Assembly (NCBI GenBank): GCA_019058315.1
Contig: JAHPZH010000002.1
Span: forward strand, 1,001,910-1,065,909
Length of the DNA stretch: 64,000 nucleotides
Direction: 5' to 3'
DNA from: Candidatus Helarchaeota archaeon
GTDB lineage: Archaea > Asgardarchaeota > Lokiarchaeia > Helarchaeales > RDOG01
The notes beneath the pieces are model-generated. The model searched no databases, was not told where the DNA came from, and saw only the letters and a program-made list of their open reading frames with translations. Positions 1 through 15,000 of the stretch are shown here, one piece after another; positions within the stretch are counted from its first letter, which is position 1, and the number at the start of each line of letters is the position of its first letter. The position numbers were made by a program, and so were the translations under genes.

Positions 1-3000
1 TCTGTGTAATAACTCCTATAATCATGATCATTTATCCCCATATGACTAAAACCAGTGAAATACCCATACCAATCAGCACCCCATACACCTCCAAATAAAC
101 CAGGTTCCGCAAGGTCAGAAAGTGGGAGCGGAGGACCAAATAGAACTTCTGGCATCATTAAAAATGCAGTAATTGGCATGACAAGAAAGTTTAAAGCATG
201 AAAAAGTGGAGCATACCAAGTTGGTAATACAGTACCCCAAGCTTTGTTATAGATTGGTCTATTAAATGAATAAGTAGCAGGAATAAAGTCAGTCGTGACT
301 GCTGGCCAATATCCTTCCCAATCAATACCAAAAGCACCAGTAGACGGATTCATATCAAGTAAATCGAAGCCAAATACACGTTTATGGATATTCCCAATCA
401 TATTCTTATATCTATTACTTGTTATTGTGGTTAATTGTTGAAGTGTAATGAAATTTGTTATATATGCAGCGGTGAAACTAGTATTTAAATGGAACAAAGT
501 AATCGGGTTTTGACTCATAGTATATGCTACAAATCCTCCACCATTATCATTTGCTTGAATAATACAAGGTATAGTGACTCCATCATATGAATTTCCAAAT
601 CGGGCAAAATCAACTATTATTCTATCATAATAATCAATCAATGGTCTAACAAGTACTCCATAATTGGGAATATAGGGATCATTTAGACCTTCCCACATAT
701 ATTTTCCATTATCAGTAGGTATTACTTCTCCTATACTTTTATTTATTTTGTAAGATGTATCAAGCAACGCCCATTTTATCCAATCCATATCCCTATTTTC
801 TTCAAATTCGTCTTTATCCCTAAAATTAGTCTCTGCAGCCCAGTAATAATTAAATTCCATAGTTATTGATGGTGTAATAATGACTCTATAAGAATTATAT
901 TTGTTAACCCAAATTCGGAGTTTATTTGTTTTTCCATCTTTTATATATTCATTAAAAGTAATGTCATTTACATGCCCCTCAAATAATACAGTATCTTGCA
1001 AACCGTGAAATTCCTTCCACATGTCAATTATTTTTACATGCATTAATGGTTCTTCCATATTAGGAGGTAGATTATAATTAACATTAAGTATGCTTAACTC
1101 CTCTAGAACTCCATAAGTCTGCGGGATAAATCTAAATTCTATAGATCTTCCGGGAGCAACTCTTTTCTTAAAGTCTATATCTATAATAAGACTATTCAGA
1201 TAGAATTCTTGCCTTATTAGATTAAGAAGTACCCAAATTTCATCAGATTGTAGGTGCATTAAGATATGTGGATCATCATCTATATAACCACTGAAGCCCG
1301 TTAACCAAAACAAACTAGACCAATCAAAAACAAAATGAGCCCCAATAGGAATACCAGCACCGTCAATATCTGGTATAAAGCTTACCAATCTTCCATCAAC
1401 CCAAATTCCACCTTTTAACCAAGCACCTCCAAACCCAAACTCGGGTGGACATCCACCAGATATAATCATGCTGTTAATCTTACCACCAGGCATTATGGGA
1501 ACTTCTACAGATTCATGTCCAATAGTTTCAGTATATGGAAATTCGCCACAGTAATAATAATACCATATATTCATGATTCCATGATGAATAGAGACAGTCC
1601 ATGAGAATGATGGCTCATATGCAGCTTGAGGACCGAATATTTGGTAGTGGTATGAATGACCATTTACATATAATCCCGTATAAGATTCTTTTTTACCATC
1701 TTGATCTCTATCAGGAGCATAAAGGTCGAATGGTGTAAATTCTACAAAACTTCCTTGTTCTGAGAATATGGGATAATAATATTCTTTCATTTCATTTATA
1801 TTTTGATAGAAAATCTCTCCTGGAATATCTAATACAGTATCAATTCCAAACATATCTGGTGATGTCTCTCGTGGTGTACCTTTGGGATGAGAAATATGAG
1901 TAAATGGACGATTACCAGTAAAAATAAATGATCCATAACTTTCGAGATATATTTCTAATAATGAAGCCTGAGCAAAGAAATGAATCCTGTCCTCATAACT
2001 ACCAGATAGAGAGCTCTGATAATCATTATAACGACGTGCATATATGTCTGGATAAAGATCCGAAACTTGTATTATTATTCCATTATATTCAGAAGTCATC
2101 GGTGTAAATGGTCTTCCTCCAATTCCACCCAGAGACCAAACACAAGTAAATATGTCTCTATACATATAGTCTGCAGTTACATTATATCCTCCAATGATAT
2201 GGATTTGATTTGTCATTAATAATGCTGTTGATGTATAGATAGCATGTTCCTTCATAATCATTTCAGAAGCATAATAGGAACTATCGGAATACCATTGATA
2301 AGTAGGATCATAAGCAATTAGTTTAAACCTGCCAGAAGGTAAATTTGTAATATAAATTGGAGAGGTCAAACCATTCCTTGGCGAAAGGCTTTCAATGCAA
2401 AACCTAAACCAATTTCCTGGCTGATGCTCTCCTTCTGCATCGGTCCATGGTATTTCTGATATTTTAATTAAAAAAGTATGTATTTCTCTTTCCAAAAGTA
2501 ACGTATATGTAGCCGTACAAGTTAAATCGGTTGCAATATTGAGTGTGTTATATTCTATTTCTTCCCCATCAACCCATAAAGATACAGGATTTTTCTTGGT
2601 TTGGATAGTAAATGTATACTCATCTGTTGAAGTGATTAGTAGATTGGTGAAGTAATATTTGTTATAGTTTATTTTTAATTCATCAGCAGCATAATGATAG
2701 CCGGATATAGTGACATAATCCATTTCTGAACGAATTATTGGATTATACCATCCATTCATCATTTCAGTTTGTGCATATCGTCCATTTTGGCTTAAGTGGT
2801 TTAAATTAAAATTATAACTAAAAGGTTCATCACTTATATCATCACCGTCTATGTCTCCAAATTTATGGGGTTCAGTGGGTGATACACGCCAATCAATAAC
2901 ATAATTATTTCTCGCATCCGTTCTATAATCTATTCTAATAATTACTGCTTTTGACGGTGCTTTTTTAAATTCTATGATTCCTAATGACTCAAATACATCA

Positions 3001-6000
3001 TATGATGAGGGATCTTGTTTTAAATCATCGAAATAGACACCATCTTTATCATTATCCCATGTTAATATTGGAGTATATTTAAGTTGGAATACAGCATTAA
3101 TTCCATCATTACCATATATTCGCTCTTTTTCAATTCTTTCAGGATTAAAAGCTATTGGTCTTTCTAAAAATTTATTAAAATAGAATGTAGTAAGCCCGAA
3201 GCTAGTTAAAGGTTCACTATAAGGTGCGTATTCACGGTATATTAAGTCGAAATATCCATCCACACCTGTCGATTGATATGAATTTAAATATATATTTCCG
3301 TAATAATATGGTTTCTCTACACTATTCTCTTTACACATCTGATCCACATAATATGGCAAAAATACATTGACAAAATTCCATGATTCTATATCTGTTTCCA
3401 ATGGAATTTCCCAATCAATGATTGAAGACTCAAAACTCTCCGCACTTGTGAACCAAATGGTTCCGAGCAATGTTGAAGCATCAAAACCATATAGATCGAC
3501 ACCTAAAGCGAGGGGTGGGGTTTTTATTCGTTCTATATAAATTAAATACTCACCATCAAGGAGATTCCAATGATCACCATCATGGAATTGAGAATTTGAA
3601 AAGCCATTTAATTCAGGATCGTATGCTATCATTATAGTTTCATTGGGTGGACCATACAATTCAATTATATTTGTACTTCCTATTAAAAGTTCAGAACTTG
3701 GAATGTCAATTGAACACCAATACCATTGATTATTTAAAACTTTGACTTTGAACTCATAATTATTTACTCTACCTTGAATTCTAGGTGATGTAGAATAGAT
3801 TAAAGCTTTAAGAGAAATAGAATTATATTTTAAATCCTCTGGATTATTACCAATTATTATTGACTTTTGCAATTTCTCGTCAGTTATCAACTCCAAATAG
3901 AAATCAAACTCCCCATTAATTTCCGTAGCTCCTGTTTCCCATGCTATATATGAATAAAATCGTTCCTTATCTTTATAAATTATCCCCATATAAAATGGAT
4001 CAAAATTTTGCGATGTTATACCTATACTGTTCAATCTAGCTTTTCTAAAATTGATTATAAAAATTGTCCCATCAGAATAAATATTTAAAAATTCAATTTC
4101 TGCATCTCCATTTTCATTAATTGTCACTAAATAATCTTGATTATAATTGAGTTCAACACCATCAATCATAACATTATCAATTTCGGAACTCCACTCCAAT
4201 ACTGGATAAGATGCAAAAATATATTTACTAGTTCCCATTTGATATGTTATAGATGTACTTTGGGAATTAAATCCATAAAATAAATCGGTTGGATTTATCT
4301 CTAGAGTGTATTCTTTCCCTATATTTTCCTCAACAGTCATAGGATAGGATATTCCATTAATTGTTAAGATAATGTCTTCAACAGTGCTATTGATATTAAA
4401 GTGTAAATATGCCTTTTCTACGACTTCATGATTTAATATTTCAATATTTGACGCAATTTCTTTTGTTGCGATACCATTTGTGTAATATCTATAATTACTA
4501 TAAAGATTAAAACCTTCAATAGGATGGAATAATTGTATAATTCCCCTACCATCTATATCATAAACGACTTCAAAGTCTACATCTTCAATTAGTCTGTCAT
4601 AATCTGAATAAAGATTGTCGATTTCATCATCCCAATCTACAATTGGATATTCTAATAACTCATATTCTCGATCAATTTCAAGAGTTTCAATATCGAGTTC
4701 ATTATTATATACCCTATAATGGAAGGTTAAATCATGACCACCCGATCCCAAATTATTTACCCAACTTTCAGCATCTTGAGTTAATATTATTTGAAGTTCT
4801 TCGTTTATTTCATTAATTTGTACTGTATAATCAGTTCCATATTCTAATATCTGTTCATTAGATGATCCTTCATTATCAATTACTGTGTCAATTATAGGGT
4901 CCCATACCACAGCAGGAGAATAGATTAAATCATATATGAAAACTCCAACGATAAAAGTCTGGGTTTCTATACGATCCTCGGATACCCTATAAGTAGCTTG
5001 AATTTCACCATCGAAGTAATTAAGTAGTTTAATTACAGCTCTTGAGTCAGGAAGGATATAAATTTCAAAGTCGATTCCTAATTGAAGCGGATTTCCATCA
5101 AGTAATACCGAATCAATACTATCATCCCATGGCAATATAGGGTATTGATCTAATGCAATTTCCCAGCTTGAGGGATCATAACCTAAATTTTCATCCTTTA
5201 TACTTAAAGTATTATTTATTATGTAATAGCTTTTATACTGGCTTTCTTCATATCCATAAAAGTAGTTATATTTCACCTTTTCTGCAAAGAGTCTCGTATC
5301 TTCAATATTTTCGATACCAGATGATGTTAATTCTATTTCAGCTAATTTTATTCCTGTCAAGAAATTAGGAGGTATTGCATCCTCTATCTCTTCTATTTCT
5401 TCTCCTGAAATAAGGAATACCCCAGTTTTATTTACAATAACCAGATCAATTCTTTTAAATCCAACTGTAGGTAGTGGGGTCTCTATCGTTCCATAATTAA
5501 ATTCTGTAGTATGGATGTAGCGTCTATCACTATTTGGGAACTCAATATAACCGTTATTTATTAATAATTGAGTAGCAGTTACTGTTTCGACTTCTAGTTC
5601 ATCATCTCGAGTCGGATCATCAACGATAGATCCTACCCTTGCCCAGTCTGAAAATTCACCTGGCCATTCTGAGCTCTCGGTAGAATCTGCAGGGTCTTTT
5701 ATGATTTCTGTTGGTTTCCAGAACCATTTTAATGATGGATTGTCTTCAATAAATAATGGGGAGATTGGATATGTTACCATAGAATCTATTATTCCAGAAT
5801 ATAAACCTTCAATAACTTCAGAATCACTTTGGATAAATGATCCTGTAGTCTCAAAATCTTCAATTAATTTATGTAATGGAATTTTTTGATTAAAATTCAC
5901 TGTTGGAAATTTAACAGTCGTATCATAGTTCAAGCAATTTCCAAACCAGAGCCTTAAGACATAACTAAAACTATCACCCTTTTGCACTATGGGATGGTCT

Positions 6001-9000
6001 TTACAGAATAAAATTTTGGTATTGTTAGCGTTTTCAAGCGTTCCCAAATGAGTTATTGAGATATCATCATAAGATGTCTTATATTCTCCTTCGATTTTAA
6101 CTTGTCCCAAATAATTACAATAATTCTGGAACCAAGTTGGGTCTAGACTGAATAATGTTGAATCATATGTATTTCCATTGATAGTTGCTGTCCATGAATC
6201 TTCTTCGATATTTAAGTCAATTTCTAAGTTATATGGTAAAGTTGCAGAACTTTCTATGAATACTTGCCTCTCTTCTATTATTCCATCTTTTGCTATCACG
6301 AATTTATAATATATATCATAACCACATGCTCCATCTGCTACTGCCTTAATATAAAATTTGAAGTAGTTATTTTCATCAAAATAATAAGGATAAAAATTGG
6401 CTAATTCGTATAATTCGCCCGCGGGAGGAACCCACGCACTACCCGTATCTAACTCTTCTATGACGAGTTTCAAATTGTAACCTTTATGCCAACTCCTTTT
6501 AGTAATTAGATTTTGCTCACCCGTTAATATTAATTTTTCATCCTCAAATGAAGGAGTACCTCCCCCGTCAATATAATCCCAATCCGATAACTCGTCTACA
6601 TTTTCGATATTAGTAAAGAACTCATAGAATTCTTTTGTGCCCTGAATTAAATCAAGACTGTCAATAGCTCCAGATAATAATTGAGCTCCCATTCCAAGAC
6701 CATTATCATTAAATATAGCTACCCAATCACTACCCTCTTGATATGTATCAAATAACATTGAAGAAGTTAAGTTGAATGGAATTGTCTTGACATCGTAACC
6801 AGTTTCTTCAGAATTCCATGTCATTGTTCTTTTAAGTTCAGTCATACCCCCAGAATAAAACATTGTATTATCTTCGATATCCCAATTCTTACCACTTCCT
6901 TTTGATTCGGTTATGACATAATCCTCACCCTCGGATATTATTTGAGTATCTGGAATTATATCATAAGAATTGATAGGATATGAGACGATTTCTGACATTG
7001 TATACTCCATATTATCTGAATTTTTACCAAGATCGCTTGCATATTCCGGCATACCATGTGTATATATTCTATGGAGTATCTCACCATTTAGATCAGTTAT
7101 TGTTACATTATCAATATACATTATCAATTTTCCATAATCATGTTCCAAAGCTACCTCAAAACAGGATGTTGTTTTTGTTTCGAAATTAGATAAGTCGATC
7201 CTCCGATGATACCATTTATTCCCAAAAAGATCAGTCTGGGGTGAAGCACTTATTCCATTCTGATCAACTGCATTTCCAGAACTCATCCATGTAGCATCAG
7301 TGAAATATATATCTACTGCTGCTTGACATGGGGTAAATAGGTAATCGGGAATTATTTTTATATCATATTCCAGAAAATTATCTGATTGTATCGTAATTGT
7401 TTGTTGGCTAATATCTGGGTACCAATAAGAATCTACACTTGGATCTAGGGCTTGGGCGGTAAATTTAATATGGTCGGGTCCATTATTGGAACTCTCAAAA
7501 TTCACTTCTCCGTATAAAATTTTATATATAAAAGCAAGTCCCATTGACTCACCTTGAGAAAATTCCACACTGTCGGATTGAACTTCTACAATTTTTGATA
7601 AGTCAGATTCCTCAAATGGCGCATTTGATACAATCCAAGATCCAGATTTATAGCGATAATCCACTTGGCTATTAAATAGGAATGGGGTATCGACACCAAA
7701 ACTTTTTAACAAGATTTCCCATTGAATCCAGCTTTTTATAGTTCCTTGAAGGATAATGAATTTATCTTGCGAGTACCATGAACTCCACTCAATATCTCCT
7801 AGTTCAGCAATACTGTCTGCGGTCTTATATCTAAACTCGATTTCTGTATTAGGTGTATTTTGATCTATTTTGGTAATAGCTGCAAAATCAATTTTTTCAC
7901 CCAGATATATCGGTTCCGTAGTTATGTTACCAGTTGGATAATACGCATCTATATGAACCGGATATAGACATATCCATGAATAATAGTTTGAAGTATAACT
8001 TTTTTTCGGCACCCGTCCATCTGAATAAAATCTAAAAGCTACCCTCTTCTCACCGCTATAACTGGAAACGTCTATATTGGCATAACCATAATCGAACTCA
8101 ATATAATTAGTCCAGTAGTTATGTATTTGCTCGACTGGTATCTCTGTGGTTATGTCTAGGTTCGTCCCAGGATCGTAAATGTATAATTCTAAATATAAAT
8201 CAATGTATCCCGTCCCCCTCGATGTGTAATTCATACTCCAGAGAAAATTTATTGAACCCGCACCAGTCAGATCTACGTCTTGGTATATAATATGCTCGAA
8301 AGTTCCAAGTTTAGCTTCGTTTTTAGAACTTAACACTTCATGAAAATTAACCGCATTATTGGTATGAATTATTTCACCTATATGACTTCCACCACTGCCG
8401 CTAGTTCTTGTCATTTGGGCTTTTTCACAAATCCAATAATCGGTATCCCACTCCCACTCCGTTAATGGATCGTCTGGATTTAAATCGTAAATTCCCTCAT
8501 TACCAGCATGATATAATCTTGTATCTGTAGAAAAATCGTAATCGGGTAAAATATCATCATTTGTATATTCTTTAAGTTGCCAATGCTCATCTATTACATC
8601 TCCGGTTGGATAATACACATCTATATTAACTGGATTCAAATATATATATGCAAAAAAGCCCCTTGTGTTGAGCATATCATCTGTTACCCACCCACTCGTA
8701 TAAAATCTAAAAGTGACTCTTTTTGTCCCTTCATAATTAGAAATATCTACATTGAGATACCCTTGATCAACTTGATTTGCAGTCCAGTGCTTATGTATTT
8801 GTTCTACTGGTGATATTGTATTTATATCATCTTCGGGCTCATGGATATATAGTTCTAAATTTAAATCACACCATGTTGATCCATCAACTTCATATTTCAT
8901 ACCCCAGAGAAAACTTATTGTGTCTGCACCCGTTAAATCTACGTCTTGGTATATAATATGTTCAAAAGTTGAACTTTTGCTACTACCACCCTTATTAGTG

Positions 9001-12000
9001 GTGTGATCCGAAAATTCTACTGCGTTATTAGCATGGGTTATTTCTCCTACATGATGTCCCCCACTACCACTAGTTCTTGTCATTTGAGCTTTTTCACAAA
9101 TCCAATTCGAATACCAATCCCCCGTAAAATCATCAAGGATGACATATTCTAAATTACTATCATGTAATAAGTGGGTATTGGTAGAAAAATCATAGTCGGG
9201 TAGTACCGTATCATAAGGATATTTTTCATACTCTAAATCTTCCTCGATAATTTCTATTGTATCAACTATTGTATGATCTATTGTATAATCGGTTAAATCT
9301 AAAACTTGTCTACTATCATAATAATCAGATTGTCTAAACATTACTAGACCTTTAGCCATTTTATTATTTACCCATCTATATTTCGCAGAAACCTTAGAAT
9401 TAAGTGGTGCGGGAGCTGAAAGTGTGACAATGCTTGTATCTAGATTAACACTATAACCCGTCTGTTCTACATCCCCAGATCCGGTATCAATATAAATATG
9501 ATCATTACTACCCCATGCTATTGGCAAATGAGATAATTGATATGTATCTGTCAGACCATCCGCACTTTCATCTAAAACTTCGTATTCATTAATAATTGCA
9601 AATGGTTCTTGTGAAAACCACCAGTATTGGGAATATCCATTCTTGACGGGAGAGAAGAATGTGCTTTGGCTCGAAAATGAACTGTTAAGTTGTATAAAAT
9701 CTATATATAATCTTATTTTTTCGGTCGTAGCTTTTGCAGCTATTAATTTTATTTTTAAAGTGTTTGATCCATCTATATAATCTTGTAAGTTTTCAATTTC
9801 AAATGGTTCGGTCAAGGAAAGTATATTAGAATCACCTTGTTCTATTATATCCCAATTTGTGGTAAGGGGATTATATATAGCAATCCATGTTTGCGGTATA
9901 TATGAATTGCATATACCATATATATCCAAGTAACTAGTCTCAGCTTGGGAAATATCTGATAATGGACTTGGATCGACAATTTCAAATTCGAAATCGACTT
10001 CGATATATTCAAACCCAGTATATGGTGAATTGTGAACACTCTCTATTTTGAGGAATTTTCCATCCATATCAAATAATGTGGATAATCCTTCAATATTCTC
10101 GTAGACTGAGCTTCCAAGTAGGATGTTAAAGTCATTCGGTTTATAAGTGGTAAAATTTGTAAGTGGGAACGTGAGTACAATCTCATTTTCGTCATACTGC
10201 ATATATCTTGTAATATTTATATTACCGAACACAGTATCTATCACATATATATCTTCTACTAATAATAATTCACTCCACATTTTTTGAACTATTTTAATAT
10301 TATCGCCCTCTGTCATATTTGCAGTTAATTTTGTGATATGAAAATCTCTTGGTCCAACTATATTATTGGTATAAAAATTGTTCTCAAATTGACCGAATTC
10401 AATTTGATCAATTTTAATTCGTTGACTTATGGCAGTAAGCATGAAAGCTGTAATATCGCCATATTCCCGAAGGTCTATTATATGTTCACCTTCTCCCCCA
10501 TCAACAAATATCGGCTGCAAAAATCCATAATTAACTGCAATATTTATCATTAATTGACCACCCGAACCCGCAGCACACACAATTTTAATTTTGTTATAAC
10601 CCTCTTCGATTAAATTACCAGTATATGTGAGTGTATAATATGCAATATTTAATATACCATCTGTTATATCGGTAGGATCTGTATTAATAACAAGAATCGG
10701 AGCCCCACCCCCACCGGATAATTCCTCATATGTCCACGAATTGTCTAATTCTTCCCATGATCTAAATTCTTCAACATCTGGAGAGTCTGGTATAATAGTA
10801 GAATTCAAGCTGAATAAAGCATCGAAACCATCCATGACTGTCCCATTTAATGACCAAATGTTAAATCCAAGACTTTGAGTATTCCATGAATAGCCCTCTA
10901 TTGATGAATCTTCAATATTATATGGTATGCTGATTTGAGATCTTGGTGAAAACGTTAAAAAGTCAAAATTGGCAATAGCTAATTCATATGATGGAGTCTG
11001 TAGTGGAGTATGAGTTGGTGATGGATGGCTTACTTCTTCGAGTCTAATGCTTCTGCAAATTAGTAACACATCAGTTATTACAGTTGCATTAATAGTAAAG
11101 GCTTCGTTTCTTTTGTTAAATACATCAATGGCTGAAAGCAAATCATATTCGAAACTCTTTACACCAATTTCATCATCCGCTATTTGAATATTCCATACAT
11201 AATCGTATAGGTCAAAATCATAAGATATTTGACTCTTAGGACCCCATACGAAATTGATAAGTATGTCATTTAATACAAAACCTATTGAAGGTATTGTGTT
11301 ATAATTAATTCGTTCAATTGTAAAACGAACCACGGGATTAGAATTGATATTGATATTGACTTCATCAGTTGAATTGACTATAAAAAATTCACTTGAATAA
11401 GCAGGACCAGTTTCTAGATTCATACAATATTGTCCTTCCAGACCATCATTTTCTAATCTATAGATTCCATCTCCATCTCTTACTTTCCATCCAAATTTAT
11501 ACATTCCAATTCGATCAATATAAAAATGTTTCACTCCCGTAAAATGACTAACTTCCGGACTAACATCTCGAGCTTTTATTCTAATAGAAGTCTTTAAAAT
11601 TGTCTTTGGTTCATCAATTCCATTTTGTTTAAACAAATCAAAAAGATTCAAATTATAATTTAACCATTCACCAGATTCTGTAAGGCTAATTGTAGATGTT
11701 AATGTAGTTGTAATATCATATTGTATATTTGAAATAACTCCATCTTCATCTGAAATTTCAAATATAATATATATTAGAAAATTAGGCATTTGAGAATCAG
11801 GAAATTCAGGTTCGGTAAATATCCCCGTAGGCAGTTTCGCCCTCATATGGAAAACCATATCTTCTTCAATTGCCAAATTAAAATCCCTATAAAGTGTAAG
11901 CCATGCACCCGCGTCAAAGTCGCCATAAAAGTCTAATATACCAGTATTTACACCATCTTTAGTAACAGTCTTATCATAAGATGTCATTATCAAGCTACTA

Positions 12001-15000
12001 TCAAATTCCCAAGATGGGTCAATATCTTTAAAATCATCCAACCAGTAATAATGTCTATTTATATCCTGCTCAAAATCATCCAAAATAATGCTATTACTAA
12101 GTTTTCTATATGGCATATAAAATCCAGTTAGACATGTTGGATGAATCAACATAACATCACTATCCCAGTCTGATGTATATGCGGAATGAGCACTATGGTC
12201 AGTCACAGCAAATCTATATTCTAATTGAGCATTATCTGGCAGATCTGAAATTTCAATAAGGTATGTACCGATTACATTTTCAAAAGCCGAACTAATTTTA
12301 GATCCTTCATTAATATTCTTTGAAGTATAGATTAAATTCATTTCAGCATTATATATTCCTTGATCTGGGTAAGAACCTTGATAATCATCAACAGGAACCC
12401 AATTCCCGTTTTCATTACATACGTATAAAGTCCCGTTTACTGTTACTTTATATTCGAGGTTCACTGTAACTAATTCGAGACAGTCATCTGCCAGCTCGAC
12501 TGAAAATTCCATACCACCATTCGCTGTAGCAAGCCCTCTTGTATTAATCACTTTCGGATGTCTCAAATCGATTTGTAATACAATCGAAGTTATTCCTATA
12601 TGCCCCGATTTATCAATAGCTGCGATAGTAATTACTTGGTCAGATCCTTCAAATAATTCCAATAATTCAAAATTTAGATCAGTTATAGATCCAAGGATTA
12701 TGTCATTATAATAGATTTTATAGGTTTCAATTTCGTTGAGATAATTTTCGACATAACTCCAAGAAAACTGATCAATATTTTCATATTGTAAAATAAGGTC
12801 TGTTATCAATAATTGCCCAACATTAGAATTAGGTTTTAAATCTTCATTGAATTTAATAATATTTGCGATATATGCAAAGACCTTCTCCATAGGTGCATAA
12901 TTAGGATTTATTATTTGAACTTCTCCTACATCAGAAATCGTTGCTATCTCGATTCCTTCATATTCGATACTGAAATATCTATTCTTATAGATAATTATGA
13001 TTTCATAACTGTTTAAAATATCATGTATCTGTTCCTCTAGAATAGGATCTTGTGATCCCTCAGGTGTATACCATTGCCAATTTCTAAATTGTGCATTTAT
13101 CTCTACAATTGGTGCTGTAGTATCAGCCACACCGGTGACTTGTATAGTCGCCTCATTACCCGCTTTATCGTGAGTTTTAATAATTATTGTAATTGTATTT
13201 CCATCAGTGCTAGGGATTGGTAGATCTTTATAGTAATTGTTAGTTGTGGTAAACTCGTACATATTTGTACCATCATCAAATATGATAGTGTAATAATCCA
13301 AGTTAATTTCGGTACATTGCCAAATGATATCTATATAATAGTCCCAATAATCACCAGAATCAAATGTTATATCTGATACAGCATCAGCATGAGTATCGTA
13401 GTGGATGTTAGTAATTGAATGAGTTTGTGGTGGTGCGGAATCAGAATAGAGAGTTACAATAATTTCATAATTACCATCTGGCATTCCAAGAATGGAGTGA
13501 GTAGAATCGGTTAATTTTTCGCTTGTATATACAATTTGTGAAGTATCTAAATTAAGTAGGCTTACTATGAAATAATCTAACTGATAAATACCTTCTTCAT
13601 ATATCCATTCTATATCTAGGTTATTTACAAAGTTATTTTCTAATAGATTTGTTATAAGTATAGTAGGCAGTTCAGGTTGGAAATTATATATTAGATAATC
13701 TGAACCGGTATTCCCAGCGAGGTCGACAGCTGTTAAAGTAATTACATGTATTCCCTCAACTAAATTTAAGTCGTAATTATAAATACCCTCTAATATCTCT
13801 ACTGGCTCATTATCATCTATTGCTAAAAAATAATTTCCAATCCCACCCTCGTCGTAACTTGACCAACCAAGGCTAAGTATGTGCTGATTAGTACACAAAA
13901 ACCCATTGTTTATTGGAGAATCGATCTGAATGGTCGGGGATTCAAGATCTACAACAATATTCCTTGTAACTTCCTTGATATTGCCAGCCATATCAGCAAC
14001 TAGTATTTTTATCTCGGTTGAATCTTTACTTAATTCAACCTCGTAACTGGCAGTCTGAGAAGAGCTTGTAGTAAAAGTGCCTTGAAGCTGACCATCTATT
14101 AATACTTGACAAATATAAGTTTCTTCCAAATCTGGAATTTCCGAGTATAAAGCTTGCTCAATGAAGTCCCATTTCACAACGTAATTTGTAGATCCGATTC
14201 GTTCTCCTTCTAGTGGTAGTATATTAACCAGCTCAGGTTCACCTACGTCTACAAATATATCAAAATCATAAGTATCCGAATTTCCGACAAGATCGTAGAT
14301 ATCGAGTTTCATTGTATGATGACCTTGAACAGTTTCATCATATGGCAAAACACAAGGTTGTTCATAAAATATTCCAGATTGATAATAATATGTATAATAG
14401 ATTGAAATATCAAAGAGATACGGCGTATCAAGATCATTGAGATTAGTATATAATATAATCGCGACTTGAATCCAATCTTTCACTAAATTATCGGGTATAG
14501 TCTGTTGTTCACTCGATTCTAAATTAATCCAAGCATTTCCTAATAATTCTGTTTCTGAATCCGCAGTTCTATATGCCATATTTATTGATGTGTCTGTGGG
14601 GGCATATCCCGTTCTGTAAAATTCAATTGAGTCTACATTTTCATGAAGGTTAATTGGTTGTAATGTTAAATATCCATATTCATGTAATCGCTCTATTTTT
14701 ATCGGATAGAGTGTTACTTGAATGCTGTTTACACCGTTACCACTATCAGCCTCGTTATTGAGACGAACTATAAACCTTAATTCCTTCATTCCAGTATATG
14801 TGGTGGTGTCAATTATCACAGTGTCACTTATTATTTCATCAAGACCGAGCAAATTATAATATTCTTCATACCATACCAATTCATTTTCTATGTAAAATTC
14901 TATCTCTGCAGATTGTGAATTATATAAATCCAGTTCAGTACAAATTTCCCAATTAAATGACATTAAATCTGCATTGGTAAAATTTGCATACTGATATGTC

